This document shows, in pieces, positions 15,616 to 23,016 of a stretch of DNA of 23,056 nucleotides. Where the stretch lies: assembly GCA_035291705.1 (NCBI GenBank), contig DATDRM010000262.1:1-23056 (forward strand). The letters run 5' to 3'. The notes below the pieces were generated by a model that had not been told where the DNA came from, ran no database searches, and saw only the letters and a list, made by a program, of their open reading frames with translations. Origin of the DNA: DATDRM01 sp035291705 (GTDB lineage: Bacteria > Chloroflexota > Anaerolineae > Anaerolineales > UBA4823). Numbering within the stretch: position 1 is the stretch's first letter; every line of letters begins with the position of its first letter. The position numbers were made by a program, and so were the translations under genes.

Positions 15616-16950
15616 ATGAAAAGCCTGTCTCCCCCGCGCGTGATGGTCGTCCCCTTTGCCTACCCGGATTACCCCCAGGCTGACATAAGGAGCCAGATCG
15701 AACGCTCGATCGAGCTGCTCGAAGTGAACGGAGTCGAGGCGATCGCCGCCCCGTCAGTGATCACCTCGGAGGATTTGCCCAAGACGGCGGCTTTTTTGCG
15801 CTCGACCGATTTCGACCTCCTGCTGGCTTTGCTGGTGAGCTGGGTGGAAGCTCCGCTCTTTGTCGCCACACTAAGGCCCTTCTTCTCGCAGCCTATCCTG
15901 CTGTGGAGCCATACGATCTACTCCGAAGATGGTGTGGGATTGACCCTCGGCGCCCTGCCGGCAGCCGGCGTATTGCGCGAGACTCTTGAAGAGATGGACG
16001 CCAGGTTCTGGTTCATGTATGGCATGCCGGGCGACCCCGGTTTGGTAGAAACCGTGCAGACTCTGGCGCGCTCGGCGGCCGCGGTGCGCGCGCTTTCCAC
16101 CTCCCGCATCGGCTTGCTGGGTTATGCTTCGATGGGTATGTACACCGGGACTATCGACCATACCCAGCTCAGGCACCAGCTCGGGCCAGAGATTGAACAC
16201 CTGGACCAGTACGAAATCGTCGCTCGATTTAACAACCTGCCTGAGGATATTCCGGATGCCTCGCAGGCGCAGGCAGATGGCTGGCATCTGAGTGAAAACG
16301 TAGCGAAGAAAGATCTGAACAAGTCTTTCCGCATGTTGGAGGCGATCAAGGGATTGTGTAAAGAACGCGCCTGGGATGCTCTGACGGTCAAATGCCAATA
16401 TGAGCTCTCCCGGACGTTTGGTATGGCGCCCTGCCTGGCGTTATCGATCCTGGGCGACGAAATCGTCACCAGTTGCGAAGGCGATGTTCCTCTCGTGGTT
16501 TCACAGCTCTTGCTCCATTACCTTACCGGCGAGCCTACCAGCTACGGCGACTTGCACAATGCCACTTCCACCCACACGTTATGGGGCGCTTGCGGCTTCG
16601 CCCCGTTGAGCTACGCCTATGACAGGCCGTTAATCAACAAGCACACCGCCCTTTACGAAGGTCTGTTGAACAGCTCTCCATACAAGACCGGCTCCGTCAC
16701 TCTGGCTCGCCTTGGCGCTCGAAAAGGGCATTTCAAGCTTCACGTCGCCAGCGGTACAGCCGAGCTGCCGCCGCCCTTCCACGAAGTGGGTTGCCCCACA
16801 TATCCATTTGTCAACGTCGCCATGGACGGCGATATCGCCGCCTTCATGCAAAATATCTCCAGCCAACATTACGCCATTGCTTATGGCAATGTCTTGACCG
16901 AGCTCCGGCAGGTTGGGCAGCTCCTGGATATCGAGGTGATCGTCACTTGA
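15616..16950 (+). CDS. L-fucose/L-arabinose isomerase-like protein (copy 3)
   Basis: A 444-residue, full-length member of the fucose/arabinose isomerase fold, clearly related to copy 2 (1347 bases at 9513). Key positions: PILLWSHTIYSEDG near 93-106, SRIGLLGYASMGMYTG at 163-178, TVKCQYELSRTFG at 257-269, TSCEGD (Glu288), YGDLHN (Asp312) and SQHYAIAYG (His418); Glu, Asp and His are the likely metal ligands. Should interconvert an aldose and ketose. AAGGAGG lies eight bases before the ATG. The gene stands alone between the divergent promoter region and a strong hairpin, so it is its own transcript, transcribed opposite to the DeoR-led operon and possibly under the same regulator. Confidence 0.87.
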   Translation: MKSLSPPRVMVVPFAYPDYPQADIRSQIERSIELLEVNGVEAIAAPSVITSEDLPKTAAFLRSTDFDLLLALLVSWVEAPLFVATLRPFFSQPILLWSHTIYSEDGVGLTLGALPAAGVLRETLEEMDARFWFMYGMPGDPGLVETVQTLARSAAAVRALSTSRIGLLGYASMGMYTGTIDHTQLRHQLGPEIEHLDQYEIVARFNNLPEDIPDASQAQADGWHLSENVAKKDLNKSFRMLEAIKGLCKERAWDALTVKCQYELSRTFGMAPCLALSILGDEIVTSCEGDVPLVVSQLLLHYLTGEPTSYGDLHNATSTHTLWGACGFAPLSYAYDRPLINKHTALYEGLLNSSPYKTGSVTLARLGARKGHFKLHVASGTAELPPPFHEVGCPTYPFVNVAMDGDIAAFMQNISSQHYAIAYGNVLTELRQVGQLLDIEVIVT

Positions 16951-16964
16951 TCTCTTTCACCCGT

Positions 16965-17002
16965 AGCGTTGATCCTCCCCATTCCTGGGGAGGATCAACG
17001 CT
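16965..17002 (+). terminator. Perfect 17-bp hairpin after isomerase copy 3
   Basis: AGCGTTGATCCTCCCCA (16965-16981) pairs perfectly with TGGGGAGGATCAACGCT (16986-17002) around a TTCC loop. It begins 15 bases after the stop codon. The following bases (GCTTTATC) are not a strong U-tract, so it may need Rho or act as an mRNA 3' stabiliser; it most likely ends the isomerase transcript. Confidence 0.7.
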
Positions 17003-17091
17003 GCTTTATCAGATCTTTCGACTCCACCCCTGGTCCGCCCAACACCCCATTTTCCGGGGTCATCCTTATCGAACTGCGTAAATCCCATAAG

Positions 17092-17218
17092 TTTCAATCG
17101 AAATTCTTAATGACAGAAACGAACACATTATTTATTTCTAATGAAACCTATGTTGACATCTCAAGTGAAAATATGTACAATATCACAAGATTAATGATTA
17201 TTAATTGTTCATTTGAAA
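17092..17218. promoter_or_regulatory. Three TTTC-N4-GAAA-like candidate operators
   Basis: TTTCAATCGAAA (17092-17103), TTTCTAATGAAA (17135-17146) and GTTCATTTGAAA (17207-17218) repeat a (T/G)TTC-N4-GAAA palindrome around the promoter at 17153-17181: two sites upstream and one in the leader. A separate palindrome TTAATGATTATTAA lies at 17191-17204. DeoR-family repressors commonly bind such spaced repeats near their own promoters, so these are the likely sites of the regulator encoded at 17269. The rest of this 318-base intergenic region (16951-17268) holds the upstream hairpin and nothing coding. Confidence 0.5.
17153..17181 (+). promoter_or_regulatory. Sigma-70 promoter for the plus-strand regulator operon
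   Basis: TTGACA (17153-17158), a 17-base spacer and TACAAT (17176-17181) form a near-consensus promoter. Transcription would start near 17188, leaving a leader of about 80 bases before the DeoR start codon at 17269. It should drive the unit from 17269 to 21991. Confidence 0.8.
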
Positions 17219-17268
17219 CATTAGCGCTTTCGAAAATTTAATTCACACTACAAACCCACCCCTCAAAC

Positions 17269-18045
17269 ATGGCTGCCCTCATTAGCAAGCGCCGTTCCAC
17301 CATCCTCGAGGTGCTGAATCGCATCCGCAGCGTCAGGGTTGCCGATCTCAGCCTCCAGCTTGGCGTCTCGGAAGTCTCCATTCGCCGCGATTTGCAGATT
17401 CTGGAAGAGCACGGCCTGCTCAAGCGTGTCCATGGCGGAGCGGTAGCGCTGGATCCCGGGGAAGAAACCCCGCTGGCTGCCCGTATGGATGTGCAGCGTG
17501 ATAAGAAAGAGCGCATCGGCCGTGCCGCCGCCCAAATGGTCCACCGGGGCGAAAGCCTGATCTTCGACTCCGGCTCCACCCCCTTGCAGGTAGCTCGCTG
17601 CCTGGATAGCGATCTGCTCCAATCCGGCAACCTGACCATCATCACCGCCCATCTGCCAGTCGTGCGCCAGCTTGGCCACTGGCCGGGCGTGCATCTGATC
17701 TTGCTCGGAGGCATTTATGTGCCCGCTTACGAAGTCCTGGTCGGTCCGCAGACGGTGGAGCAGCTCAAAGGCCTGCACGTGGACAAGATCTTCTTGGGAG
17801 CTGACGGCATGACCCTCTCTCACGGCTTCACGACAGCCAACGTGCTGGAAGCTGAGGTCGACCGCGCCATGGCGCAGGCCGCCACCGAAGTCATCGTCGT
17901 CTCCGATTCGAGCAAGATCGGCGGCATCGGCCTGACTACCATTATGCCGGTTAGCGGCATCGACAAGCTCATCACAGACACGGACGCCCCACTCGATTTC
18001 GTCGCTGCCCTGCGCGACCTGGGCATCCAGGTCATCCTGGTTTAA
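17269..18045 (+). CDS. DeoR-family transcriptional regulator (copy 3)
   Basis: A 258-residue DeoR regulator: SKRRSTILEVL, then LGVSEVSIRRDLQILEE and KRVHGGAVAL for DNA binding, followed by the sensor blocks LIFDSGSTPLQVA, LILLGGIYVP, KIFLGADGM and VVSDSSKIGG. It is close to the regulator at 3425 throughout the sensor domain, pointing to duplication and a related phosphosugar ligand. The ATG at 17269 has no clear ribosome site in the AC-rich sequence before it. It is the first gene of the plus-strand unit and is probably autoregulated through the repeated palindromes upstream, controlling the SIS, dehydrogenase, aminotransferase and aldolase genes that follow. Confidence 0.92.
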   Translation: MAALISKRRSTILEVLNRIRSVRVADLSLQLGVSEVSIRRDLQILEEHGLLKRVHGGAVALDPGEETPLAARMDVQRDKKERIGRAAAQMVHRGESLIFDSGSTPLQVARCLDSDLLQSGNLTIITAHLPVVRQLGHWPGVHLILLGGIYVPAYEVLVGPQTVEQLKGLHVDKIFLGADGMTLSHGFTTANVLEAEVDRAMAQAATEVIVVSDSSKIGGIGLTTIMPVSGIDKLITDTDAPLDFVAALRDLGIQVILV

Positions 18046-18099
18046 TCAAAAATCCAAAATTCCAACCATCGTCAATTCACCGCGAGAACAGAACAGCCC

Positions 18100-18714
18100 A
18101 TGCCAACCCAAAACCGCTCTCAGGCCATTGCTACCGGTAAGCGCATCATCCAGCAGGAGATCGAATCTCTGCAGGCGCTGCAAGCTCTCCTAGGAGATGA
18201 ATTCTGGCAGTGCGCCCGGCTGCTGTGCGAGTGCCCGGGGGTTGTCTGGGTGACGGCGGTGGGAACTTCCGCCACGGTGGGGGGGCGTTTTGCCCACATC
18301 CTGACCTGCAGCGGAGGGCGCTCAATGTTCCTCTCCACCCAAGATGGGTTGCACGGCCACACCCTGGTCATCCAGCCCGGCGACGTGCTTGTCGCTATGT
18401 CTCGCGGCGGCGAGAGTAAGGAGGTCAACCAGATGGTGGCCATCGCCAACCGGCGCCAGGCCAGCACCATCGCATTCGTCCACAACACCGCCTCCACTCT
18501 GGCGCGCACCTGCCAGCACACCCTGCCCATCCCCAGCCCGCAGGAGTTCGAGCTGGCGGGTTACCTGGCCACTACCAGCACCGTCGCCTTTTCGGCGATG
18601 TGTGATGCCCTGTGTGCCGTGGTCATCGCAGAGAAGGGCTTCGACCCAAAGGAATTCGGGACCACGCATCCCGGCGGCGCCGTGGGAGAATTCCTGACCA
18701 ACCCAAGACCTTAA
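18100..18714 (+). CDS. SIS-domain sugar-phosphate isomerase-like protein
   Basis: A 204-residue SIS (sugar isomerase) domain protein of the KdsD/KpsF/GutQ type. Seen: VTAVGTSATVGGRFAH (51-66), FLSTQDGLHGHTLVIQPGDVLVAMSRGGESKEV (77-109), where SRGGES is the phosphosugar-binding Ser loop, and FGTTHPGGAVGE at 186-197, the diagnostic end of the arabinose-5-phosphate isomerase SIS domain. The two CBS domains found in KdsD and GutQ are absent, so it is a stand-alone SIS protein of about 200 residues. It probably isomerises or binds a phosphorylated sugar. It starts 54 bases after the regulator, with only a weak ribosome site. Confidence 0.83.
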   Translation: MPTQNRSQAIATGKRIIQQEIESLQALQALLGDEFWQCARLLCECPGVVWVTAVGTSATVGGRFAHILTCSGGRSMFLSTQDGLHGHTLVIQPGDVLVAMSRGGESKEVNQMVAIANRRQASTIAFVHNTASTLARTCQHTLPIPSPQEFELAGYLATTSTVAFSAMCDALCAVVIAEKGFDPKEFGTTHPGGAVGEFLTNPRP

Positions 18715-18735
18715 CGTTAGAAGAGGAGACAGCCA

Positions 18736-19749
18736 ATGAAAGCCGCACTACTATACGGAAAAGAAGACATCCGCCTTGAGCAGGCCAGCCTGCCAGAGAT
18801 GGAAAGTGAGGGATTATTGATCCGGGTCCTCACCTGCGGGATCTGCGGTTCCGATAGCCGCATGTTCTTCAACGGTCCCACGGCGCGCTACATAAACCCG
18901 GTCATCCTCGGTCACGAGATCTGCGGTGAGGTGGTCGAGGTCGGGCCGGGCATCACAGATTACCGCGCCGGCGACCTGGTGGGCATCGCCCCCATCATCC
19001 CCTGCATGCACTGCCATGCCTGCTCGCACGGGCAGGATAACATCTGCGCCACGGCCAAGGTCATCGGCTGCAACGTACATGGCGCGATGGGTGAATTCAT
19101 GTACATCCCCAGCCAGATGGTGCAGGTGGGCGGCGCGGTGAAGCTGCCCGCTGGCGCCAGCCACCGCGAAGCCGCCCTGGCCGAGTTGGTAGGCTGCGTG
19201 CGGCACGGCCTACGGCAGGTGGGCATCGAGGCCGGCGATCAGGTGCTGGTCATCGGCGGCGGGCCGATCGGCGCAACCTTCGTGCAATTGGCCAGGTTGA
19301 TGGGCGCTAAAGTGACCAGCAGCGAGCTGCTGCCCCGCCGCCGAGAGCTGGCAATGGAAATGGGCGCGGTGGAGGCTGTCGACCCGGCCGCCGTCGACCT
19401 CAAGAGTCGCTACGGATATGCATTCGACCGGGTGATCGTGGCTACCGCCAGCCTCCCGGCTACCCAGCAGGCTTGCGACCTGGCGCGCGCTGGCGGATCG
19501 CTGCTCTTCTTTAGCGGTTATCTCAAAGGTGCGACGCTAGACTTACAGCTCAACGACGTGCACTACCGCGAGCTCCATCTCCACGGCTCGATCGATTGCA
19601 CCATCCAGGACTACCAAAACGCCATCAGCCTGCTACCCCAGCTGCGCATGGGCGAGCTGATCACCGATGTCTTCAGCCTGGGCCAGACAGCTGAAGCCTT
19701 TTACGCCACTCGCAATCCAGAAGCCATCAAGGTGGCGATCGAGCCTTGA
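18736..19749 (+). CDS. Zinc-dependent medium-chain alcohol/polyol dehydrogenase
   Basis: A 337-residue MDR-superfamily dehydrogenase. Catalytic zinc ligands are seen in CGICGSD (Cys37) and LGHEICGE (His60, Glu61); the structural zinc site is complete as Cys90, Cys93, Cys96 and Cys104 (spacing 2-2-7). The Rossmann motif is VLVIGGGPIGATF at about 170-182. The protein resembles sorbitol/threonine-type dehydrogenases, oxidising a secondary alcohol of a polyol or sugar derivative with NAD(P). A GAGGAG ribosome site precedes the ATG by eight bases, and the gene follows the SIS gene by 21 bases. With the aminotransferase encoded next, it could make a keto group that is then aminated, or the pair could run the opposite way. 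Confidence 0.88.
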   Translation: MKAALLYGKEDIRLEQASLPEMESEGLLIRVLTCGICGSDSRMFFNGPTARYINPVILGHEICGEVVEVGPGITDYRAGDLVGIAPIIPCMHCHACSHGQDNICATAKVIGCNVHGAMGEFMYIPSQMVQVGGAVKLPAGASHREAALAELVGCVRHGLRQVGIEAGDQVLVIGGGPIGATFVQLARLMGAKVTSSELLPRRRELAMEMGAVEAVDPAAVDLKSRYGYAFDRVIVATASLPATQQACDLARAGGSLLFFSGYLKGATLDLQLNDVHYRELHLHGSIDCTIQDYQNAISLLPQLRMGELITDVFSLGQTAEAFYATRNPEAIKVAIEP

Positions 19750-19799
19750 GCGCTTGATCGAAAAAGGGATTGTCCAAGTCAAACAAGGAGTAAAGAACG

Positions 19800-21155
19800 A
19801 TGTTAGAGAATGAAGATGTGACTAAAGATGTAGACGTCTCGTGGGTACGAGCGATGTACGAGAACCCCTCTGAAGCGGATATAGCCGCCGGCAGGCAGGC
19901 GCTCTTAAGCGGCTCGGTGGGCGGCGAGATGCCGATCCAGATCGCCAAGGCGCGCGGCGCCACCTTCTGGGATAGCAATGGAAAAGAATACATCGATTGC
20001 ACCTCGCAGGCCTGGAGCCTGAACGTCGGCGCCTGCCACCCGAAGGTGATTGCTGCCGTGAAGGAGCAGCTTAATTATTTCACCCACGTGCGTACCAGCT
20101 TTGAGACCATGCCGCGCGTGATGCTCTCCAAGCGCCTGGCAGAGATCGCCCCCGGCAACCTGAAGCGCGTCAACTACTGCCTGCACGCCTCCAACGCCAT
20201 CGAGGGTGCCATGAAGCTGGCGCTGCGCTCCAAGCCCGGGCGCCGCTATTTTATCACCCCATGGGACGGCTTCTCCGGGCGTACCCTGGCAGGCATGGGA
20301 CTGGGTTACCCCCACCCCACCCCCTTCCTGGATTTCACCGGTCACACTGTCCGCGTGCCGCAGGGCTACTGCTACCGCTGCCCCTACGAGCGCACCTACC
20401 CCGAGTGCGACCTGTTCTGTGTGAAGATGATGGGCAAGCACATCGAGAACGCCGTGGATGGCCAGCCGGTGGCGATGATCATGGAGCCTATCCAGGCCAG
20501 CGGCGGCATGATCGATTTCCCCAAGCCTTATTACCAGGCAGTGCGCGAGTTGTGCGACAAATACGACATGCTCCTGATCTATGATGAAGTGCAGACCGGC
20601 TTTGGCCGTCTGGGCGCAATGTTTGCCTCGGAATTGTATGAAACCGTCCCGGATATCCTGTGCTTCGGCAAGGCGCTGGGCGGGGGTTTCCCCATCGCCG
20701 GGCACTTCTCCCACAACGATGTAGCCCCCTTCAAGCCAGCGGACCATTCCTTCACCTTCGCCCATTTCCCGGTCTCCATGGTGGCGTCTATTGCTACGCT
20801 GCGCGTCATCGAAGAAGAAGGGCTGCTGGAGCGGGCTCGGAAAGTTGGGATTTTCTTCACCCAGAAACTGCTGGAGATGAAGGACAAGTACGAGCTGATC
20901 GGCGATGTGCGTGGCCCGGGTTTGATGCTCGGCATTGAGCTTGTCTATAACAAGAAAACCAAGGAACCCGCCCGCAAGGAGTCTTACCAGTTCGAGAAGG
21001 AAGGCATCAAGCGCGGCGTTTTGTTCGGCAACGCCAAGTACGCTGGCATGGGCAACGTAGTCAAGATCAAGCCGCCTCTGGTGATCACAGACGCCCAGGC
21101 GGAGAAAGTGATGGAAGTCTTCGAGGAAATCGTCCAGGTACTTTCCCTAAAATAA
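19800..21155 (+). CDS. Class III PLP-dependent aminotransferase with Cys4 insert
   Basis: A 451-residue class III (omega) aminotransferase. Seen: LHASNAIEGAMKLAL (128-142), MIMEPIQASGGM (227-237), LLIYDEVQTGFGR (Asp262, which contacts the PLP nitrogen) and DILCFGKALGGGFPIAG with the Schiff-base Lys291. An extra cysteine-rich stretch, Cys191-x2-Cys194-x8-Cys203-x3-Cys207 (within GYCYRCPYERTYPECDLFC), lies between the two halves of the large domain and may bind zinc; I recall similar stretches in archaeal and Chloroflexota aminotransferases. Substrates of the class include 4-aminobutyrate, ornithine, taurine and aminosugars; nothing in sequence decides. AAGGAG is ahead of the ATG. It is 50 bases from the dehydrogenase and 38 from the aldolase gene. 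Confidence 0.88.
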   Translation: MLENEDVTKDVDVSWVRAMYENPSEADIAAGRQALLSGSVGGEMPIQIAKARGATFWDSNGKEYIDCTSQAWSLNVGACHPKVIAAVKEQLNYFTHVRTSFETMPRVMLSKRLAEIAPGNLKRVNYCLHASNAIEGAMKLALRSKPGRRYFITPWDGFSGRTLAGMGLGYPHPTPFLDFTGHTVRVPQGYCYRCPYERTYPECDLFCVKMMGKHIENAVDGQPVAMIMEPIQASGGMIDFPKPYYQAVRELCDKYDMLLIYDEVQTGFGRLGAMFASELYETVPDILCFGKALGGGFPIAGHFSHNDVAPFKPADHSFTFAHFPVSMVASIATLRVIEEEGLLERARKVGIFFTQKLLEMKDKYELIGDVRGPGLMLGIELVYNKKTKEPARKESYQFEKEGIKRGVLFGNAKYAGMGNVVKIKPPLVITDAQAEKVMEVFEEIVQVLSLK

Positions 21156-21193
21156 TCCCATATTCAATCGATATTCCACAATAAGGAGATTCC

Positions 21194-21991
21194 ATGGCTG
21201 GAAAAGAAATCCGACTGAGCAAACTATTCCCTGAAGGAAAGAATTCCATCGTAGTGGCAATGGATCACGGCCAGACCTTTGGCCCGATGGAGGGCTTGGA
21301 GAACTTCACGCGCGCCGCAGAGCGCCTGAAAGAGGCCGATGGCGTGCTATTAACTGCCCAAATGGTGCGCTTTAGCGGGAACCTATTCATTGGCAAAGGT
21401 AGCCCGACATTCATCACGCGCCTGAACTGGAACACGATCCATTGCGAACCCTGGGAGTACAAAGAAGCCTACACCACCAAAGCTATCTCGGTTGCTACAG
21501 CAGTAGCCGCCGGGGCGGAAGTCGTCCTGGCCAGCCTAGTGCTAAAGACCGGCAGCGAAGCCCACGATGCGGAAAACGCAAGTGTTTTCTCCGCCCTGGC
21601 TGAGGAAGCCTCTGTCCTGGGAGTGCCATTGATCGGTGAAGTCTTTCCCATCGGGGGGTTGCGCTCTCGACCGGATGAATTTCACGACTATGTCAAGAAA
21701 ATGTGCCGCATCATCTGCGAGCTGGGCGCCGATGCCATCAAGACTTTCTACACCGGCGAGCGCTTTGCTGAAGTGATCGAAGGCGCTCCGGTACCGGTTT
21801 TTGCCCTTGGGGCAGAAAAAACGCCTCGCCCGATTGACGCGCTAGAGCTGGCACATAAGGCAGTAAAAGCCGGGGCGCGTGGGGTGGTCTTCGGGCGCAA
21901 TGTGATCCAGGCCGATGACCCGGCTGCATTCCTGCGCGGCCTGAAAGCTGTCGTCCAGGGCAAGGCTCTGCCCGCCGAAGCCGCCGCTTGA
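21194..21991 (+). CDS. Class I aldolase of the DeoC/FbaB/LsrF family (copy 2)
   Basis: A 265-residue aldolase paralogous to the one at 2513. Shared blocks: VVAMDHGQTFGP (Asp24), GVPLIGEVFPIGG, the Schiff-base motif AIKTFYTGER (Lys183, Tyr186) and GARGVVFGRNVIQ near the end. The N-terminal half differs more (WNTIHCEPWEYKEAY against LNFASNYLSIWNYSHS), so substrates may be related but not identical. Ribosome site AAGGAG lies before the ATG. It ends the plus-strand unit; two short hairpins (22011-22025 and 22026-22044) directly after the stop may help end the transcript. The ending ALPAEAAA is Ala-rich. Confidence 0.87.
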   Translation: MAGKEIRLSKLFPEGKNSIVVAMDHGQTFGPMEGLENFTRAAERLKEADGVLLTAQMVRFSGNLFIGKGSPTFITRLNWNTIHCEPWEYKEAYTTKAISVATAVAAGAEVVLASLVLKTGSEAHDAENASVFSALAEEASVLGVPLIGEVFPIGGLRSRPDEFHDYVKKMCRIICELGADAIKTFYTGERFAEVIEGAPVPVFALGAEKTPRPIDALELAHKAVKAGARGVVFGRNVIQADDPAAFLRGLKAVVQGKALPAEAAA

Positions 21992-22506
21992 TTGTCGATT
22001 CCATTTTTCTCTGGGGCTGCCCCAGCTTCAAGCTCCACTTGAAGTTCCCGCTCTTCGATTTCGCGCAAAGATCGCCCTGCCAGAACAAAGCCTCGATCAG
22101 GCTCATCTACGGGGATCACCACGGGAGCAATCCGTACTCCTGGTTCGGGCTCCCAGGTCACACGGTTTTCCCCGTTTTTATTTGCATGTTCCAGAACTCC
22201 TGGCGGGAGCGATGGGGTTTCCCCATGCAGAAGCCCGGACGAGGCCTTTGCTTTGCCTTCCTGGTCGTACACAATCAAGAATGGTGCCAGGCTTCTAGAA
22301 ATATCGATTTTAGCAGGGGGCATCACAGATTCGAGCGCCGCACCACCCGAAAGTGCATCCACTGTATCCTGCCCCATTTGGATTTGGGGATCATTCGCAT
22401 CTTGCCTTCACACCTGCTGCACAGCTTCATAAACCAAGCCACAAAGGCCGGCGGCGACTACCGCTATGGGGAGCCAGTGCCTGAAGATACTTCGTATCTT
22501 TTTCAT
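21992..22506 (-). pseudogene. Broken membrane-anchored gene: in-frame TGA after the anchor and shortened 3' end
   Basis: A strong AAGGAGG ribosome site is followed, eight bases on, by an ATG at 22506. The frame reads MKKIRSIFRHW, then a hydrophobic anchor (LPIAVVAAGLCGLVYEAVQQV), then TGA at 22408-22410, and continues in the same frame as RQDANDPQIQMGQD...SLAPFLIVYDQEGKAKASSGLL...VTWEPEPGVRIAPVV...FVLAGRSLREIEE. I recall this as an ordinary bacterial membrane-anchored family (anchor, then R-x-x-ANDPQIQ, extracytoplasmic domain with GRSLRE, then a second membrane segment). The expected second membrane segment is missing: meaningful sequence ends near 22048 and the frame then runs, without a stop, antisense through the aldolase gene to 21748. 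So the gene is interrupted at codon 33 and truncated. A sequencing error at the TGA remains possible. Confidence 0.65.
22011..22044 (+). terminator. Two short hairpins after the aldolase stop
   Basis: CTGGGG-CTG-CCCCAG (22011-22025) and CTTCAA-N7-TTGAAG (22026-22044) are consecutive perfect 6-bp stems, starting 20 bases after the aldolase (copy 2) stop. No U-tract follows on the plus strand. They also lie inside the tail of the broken minus-strand gene, so they may be accidental; a weak terminator role is inferred. Confidence 0.35.
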
Positions 22507-22545
22507 ATACTGGAACCTCCTTCAGTCGAACGAATTTATCCGTTC

Positions 22546-22581
22546 AGAAAAACAAAACTTCCGAGACCCGTCTCGGAAGTT
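22546..22581 (-). terminator. Rho-independent terminator of the Zn-ribbon gene
   Basis: On the minus strand, AACTTCCGAGA, a four-base loop and TCTCGGAAGTT form a perfect 11-bp stem (22556-22581), followed by TTTTGTTTTTC. A GC-containing stem and a T-rich tail are the classical intrinsic terminator layout. It lies 28 bases after the stop of the 22609 gene and separates it from the broken gene downstream. Confidence 0.85.
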
Positions 22582-22608
22582 GATTAGACCTGTTTAGTGG
22601 TGAACCGC

Positions 22609-23016
22609 TCAGTTTGCCCTGGCCAAAACCGGCCTAAATTTATAGCCATACACGACCATCCCCCGCTCGTCTCCATCTGATTTTAGTCGGCGGGTGACCA
22701 TCTCCACCGGGGTGCCGATCGCGACCGGCAGGTCGCCCAGATCGGTCAGCTGGGCGGTTACCATGGGCCCTTCTTCGAGCTTGATCAATGCTACCATGTA
22801 AGGAGCATTCTCTTCATATCCGGCGGGCGCGTCAAAGACAGTCGTGAAGGAATACACTTCACCGCGCCCGCTGAAGGTGTAGAGGGTCTTGGCTTCCCCT
22901 CCGCACTCCGGGCACACATCGCGCGGTGGGAACAGCTTGGCTTCGCAATGTGGGCAGACTTCACCGACCAGCTTGTAACGTTGGTTCTTGAGACGCCAAT
23001 GGCGTGGGATTTCCAT
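22609..23016 (-). CDS. Zn-ribbon/OB-fold (DUF35-type) acyl-CoA-associated protein
   Basis: A 135-residue protein with the two-part DUF35 layout. The N-terminal rubredoxin-like zinc ribbon has Cys21-x2-Cys24 and Cys35-x2-Cys38 (CPHCEAKLFPPRDVCPECG); an OB fold follows (GEVYSFTTVFDAPAGYEENAPYMVALIKLEEGPMVTAQL). Such proteins normally work with a thiolase or HMG-CoA-synthase-like partner, channelling acyl-CoA intermediates; the typical partner gene would lie beyond the right edge. Start: a TTG at 23025 directly abuts the AGGAG ribosome site, while the ATG at 23016 is nine bases away and matches the usual MEIPRHWR beginning, so 23016 is chosen. The remaining 40 bases to the edge look like the upstream intergenic. 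It has its own terminator and no evident link to the sugar genes. Confidence 0.88.
   Translation of the reverse strand: MEIPRHWRLKNQRYKLVGEVCPHCEAKLFPPRDVCPECGGEAKTLYTFSGRGEVYSFTTVFDAPAGYEENAPYMVALIKLEEGPMVTAQLTDLGDLPVAIGTPVEMVTRRLKSDGDERGMVVYGYKFRPVLARAN

Noticed and set aside
15318..15683. 121-codon plus-strand open frame upstream of isomerase copy 3
   Set aside because: It passes through the dispersed palindromic repeat and overlaps the isomerase start in another frame; no ribosome site of its own.
19905..20765. 286-codon minus-strand open frame
   Set aside because: Antisense to the class III aminotransferase, which carries all catalytic motifs; His/Gly-rich with no domain pattern.
22408..22410. 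Selenocysteine at the in-frame TGA
   Set aside because: The codon follows a membrane anchor in a family with no redox motif that I know of, and I see no convincing selenocysteine-insertion hairpin directly after it; mutation or sequencing error is simpler.
21988..22587. 199-codon plus-strand open frame after the aldolase
   Set aside because: Antisense to the broken membrane gene, whose minus-strand frame has family-like blocks and a strong ribosome site.
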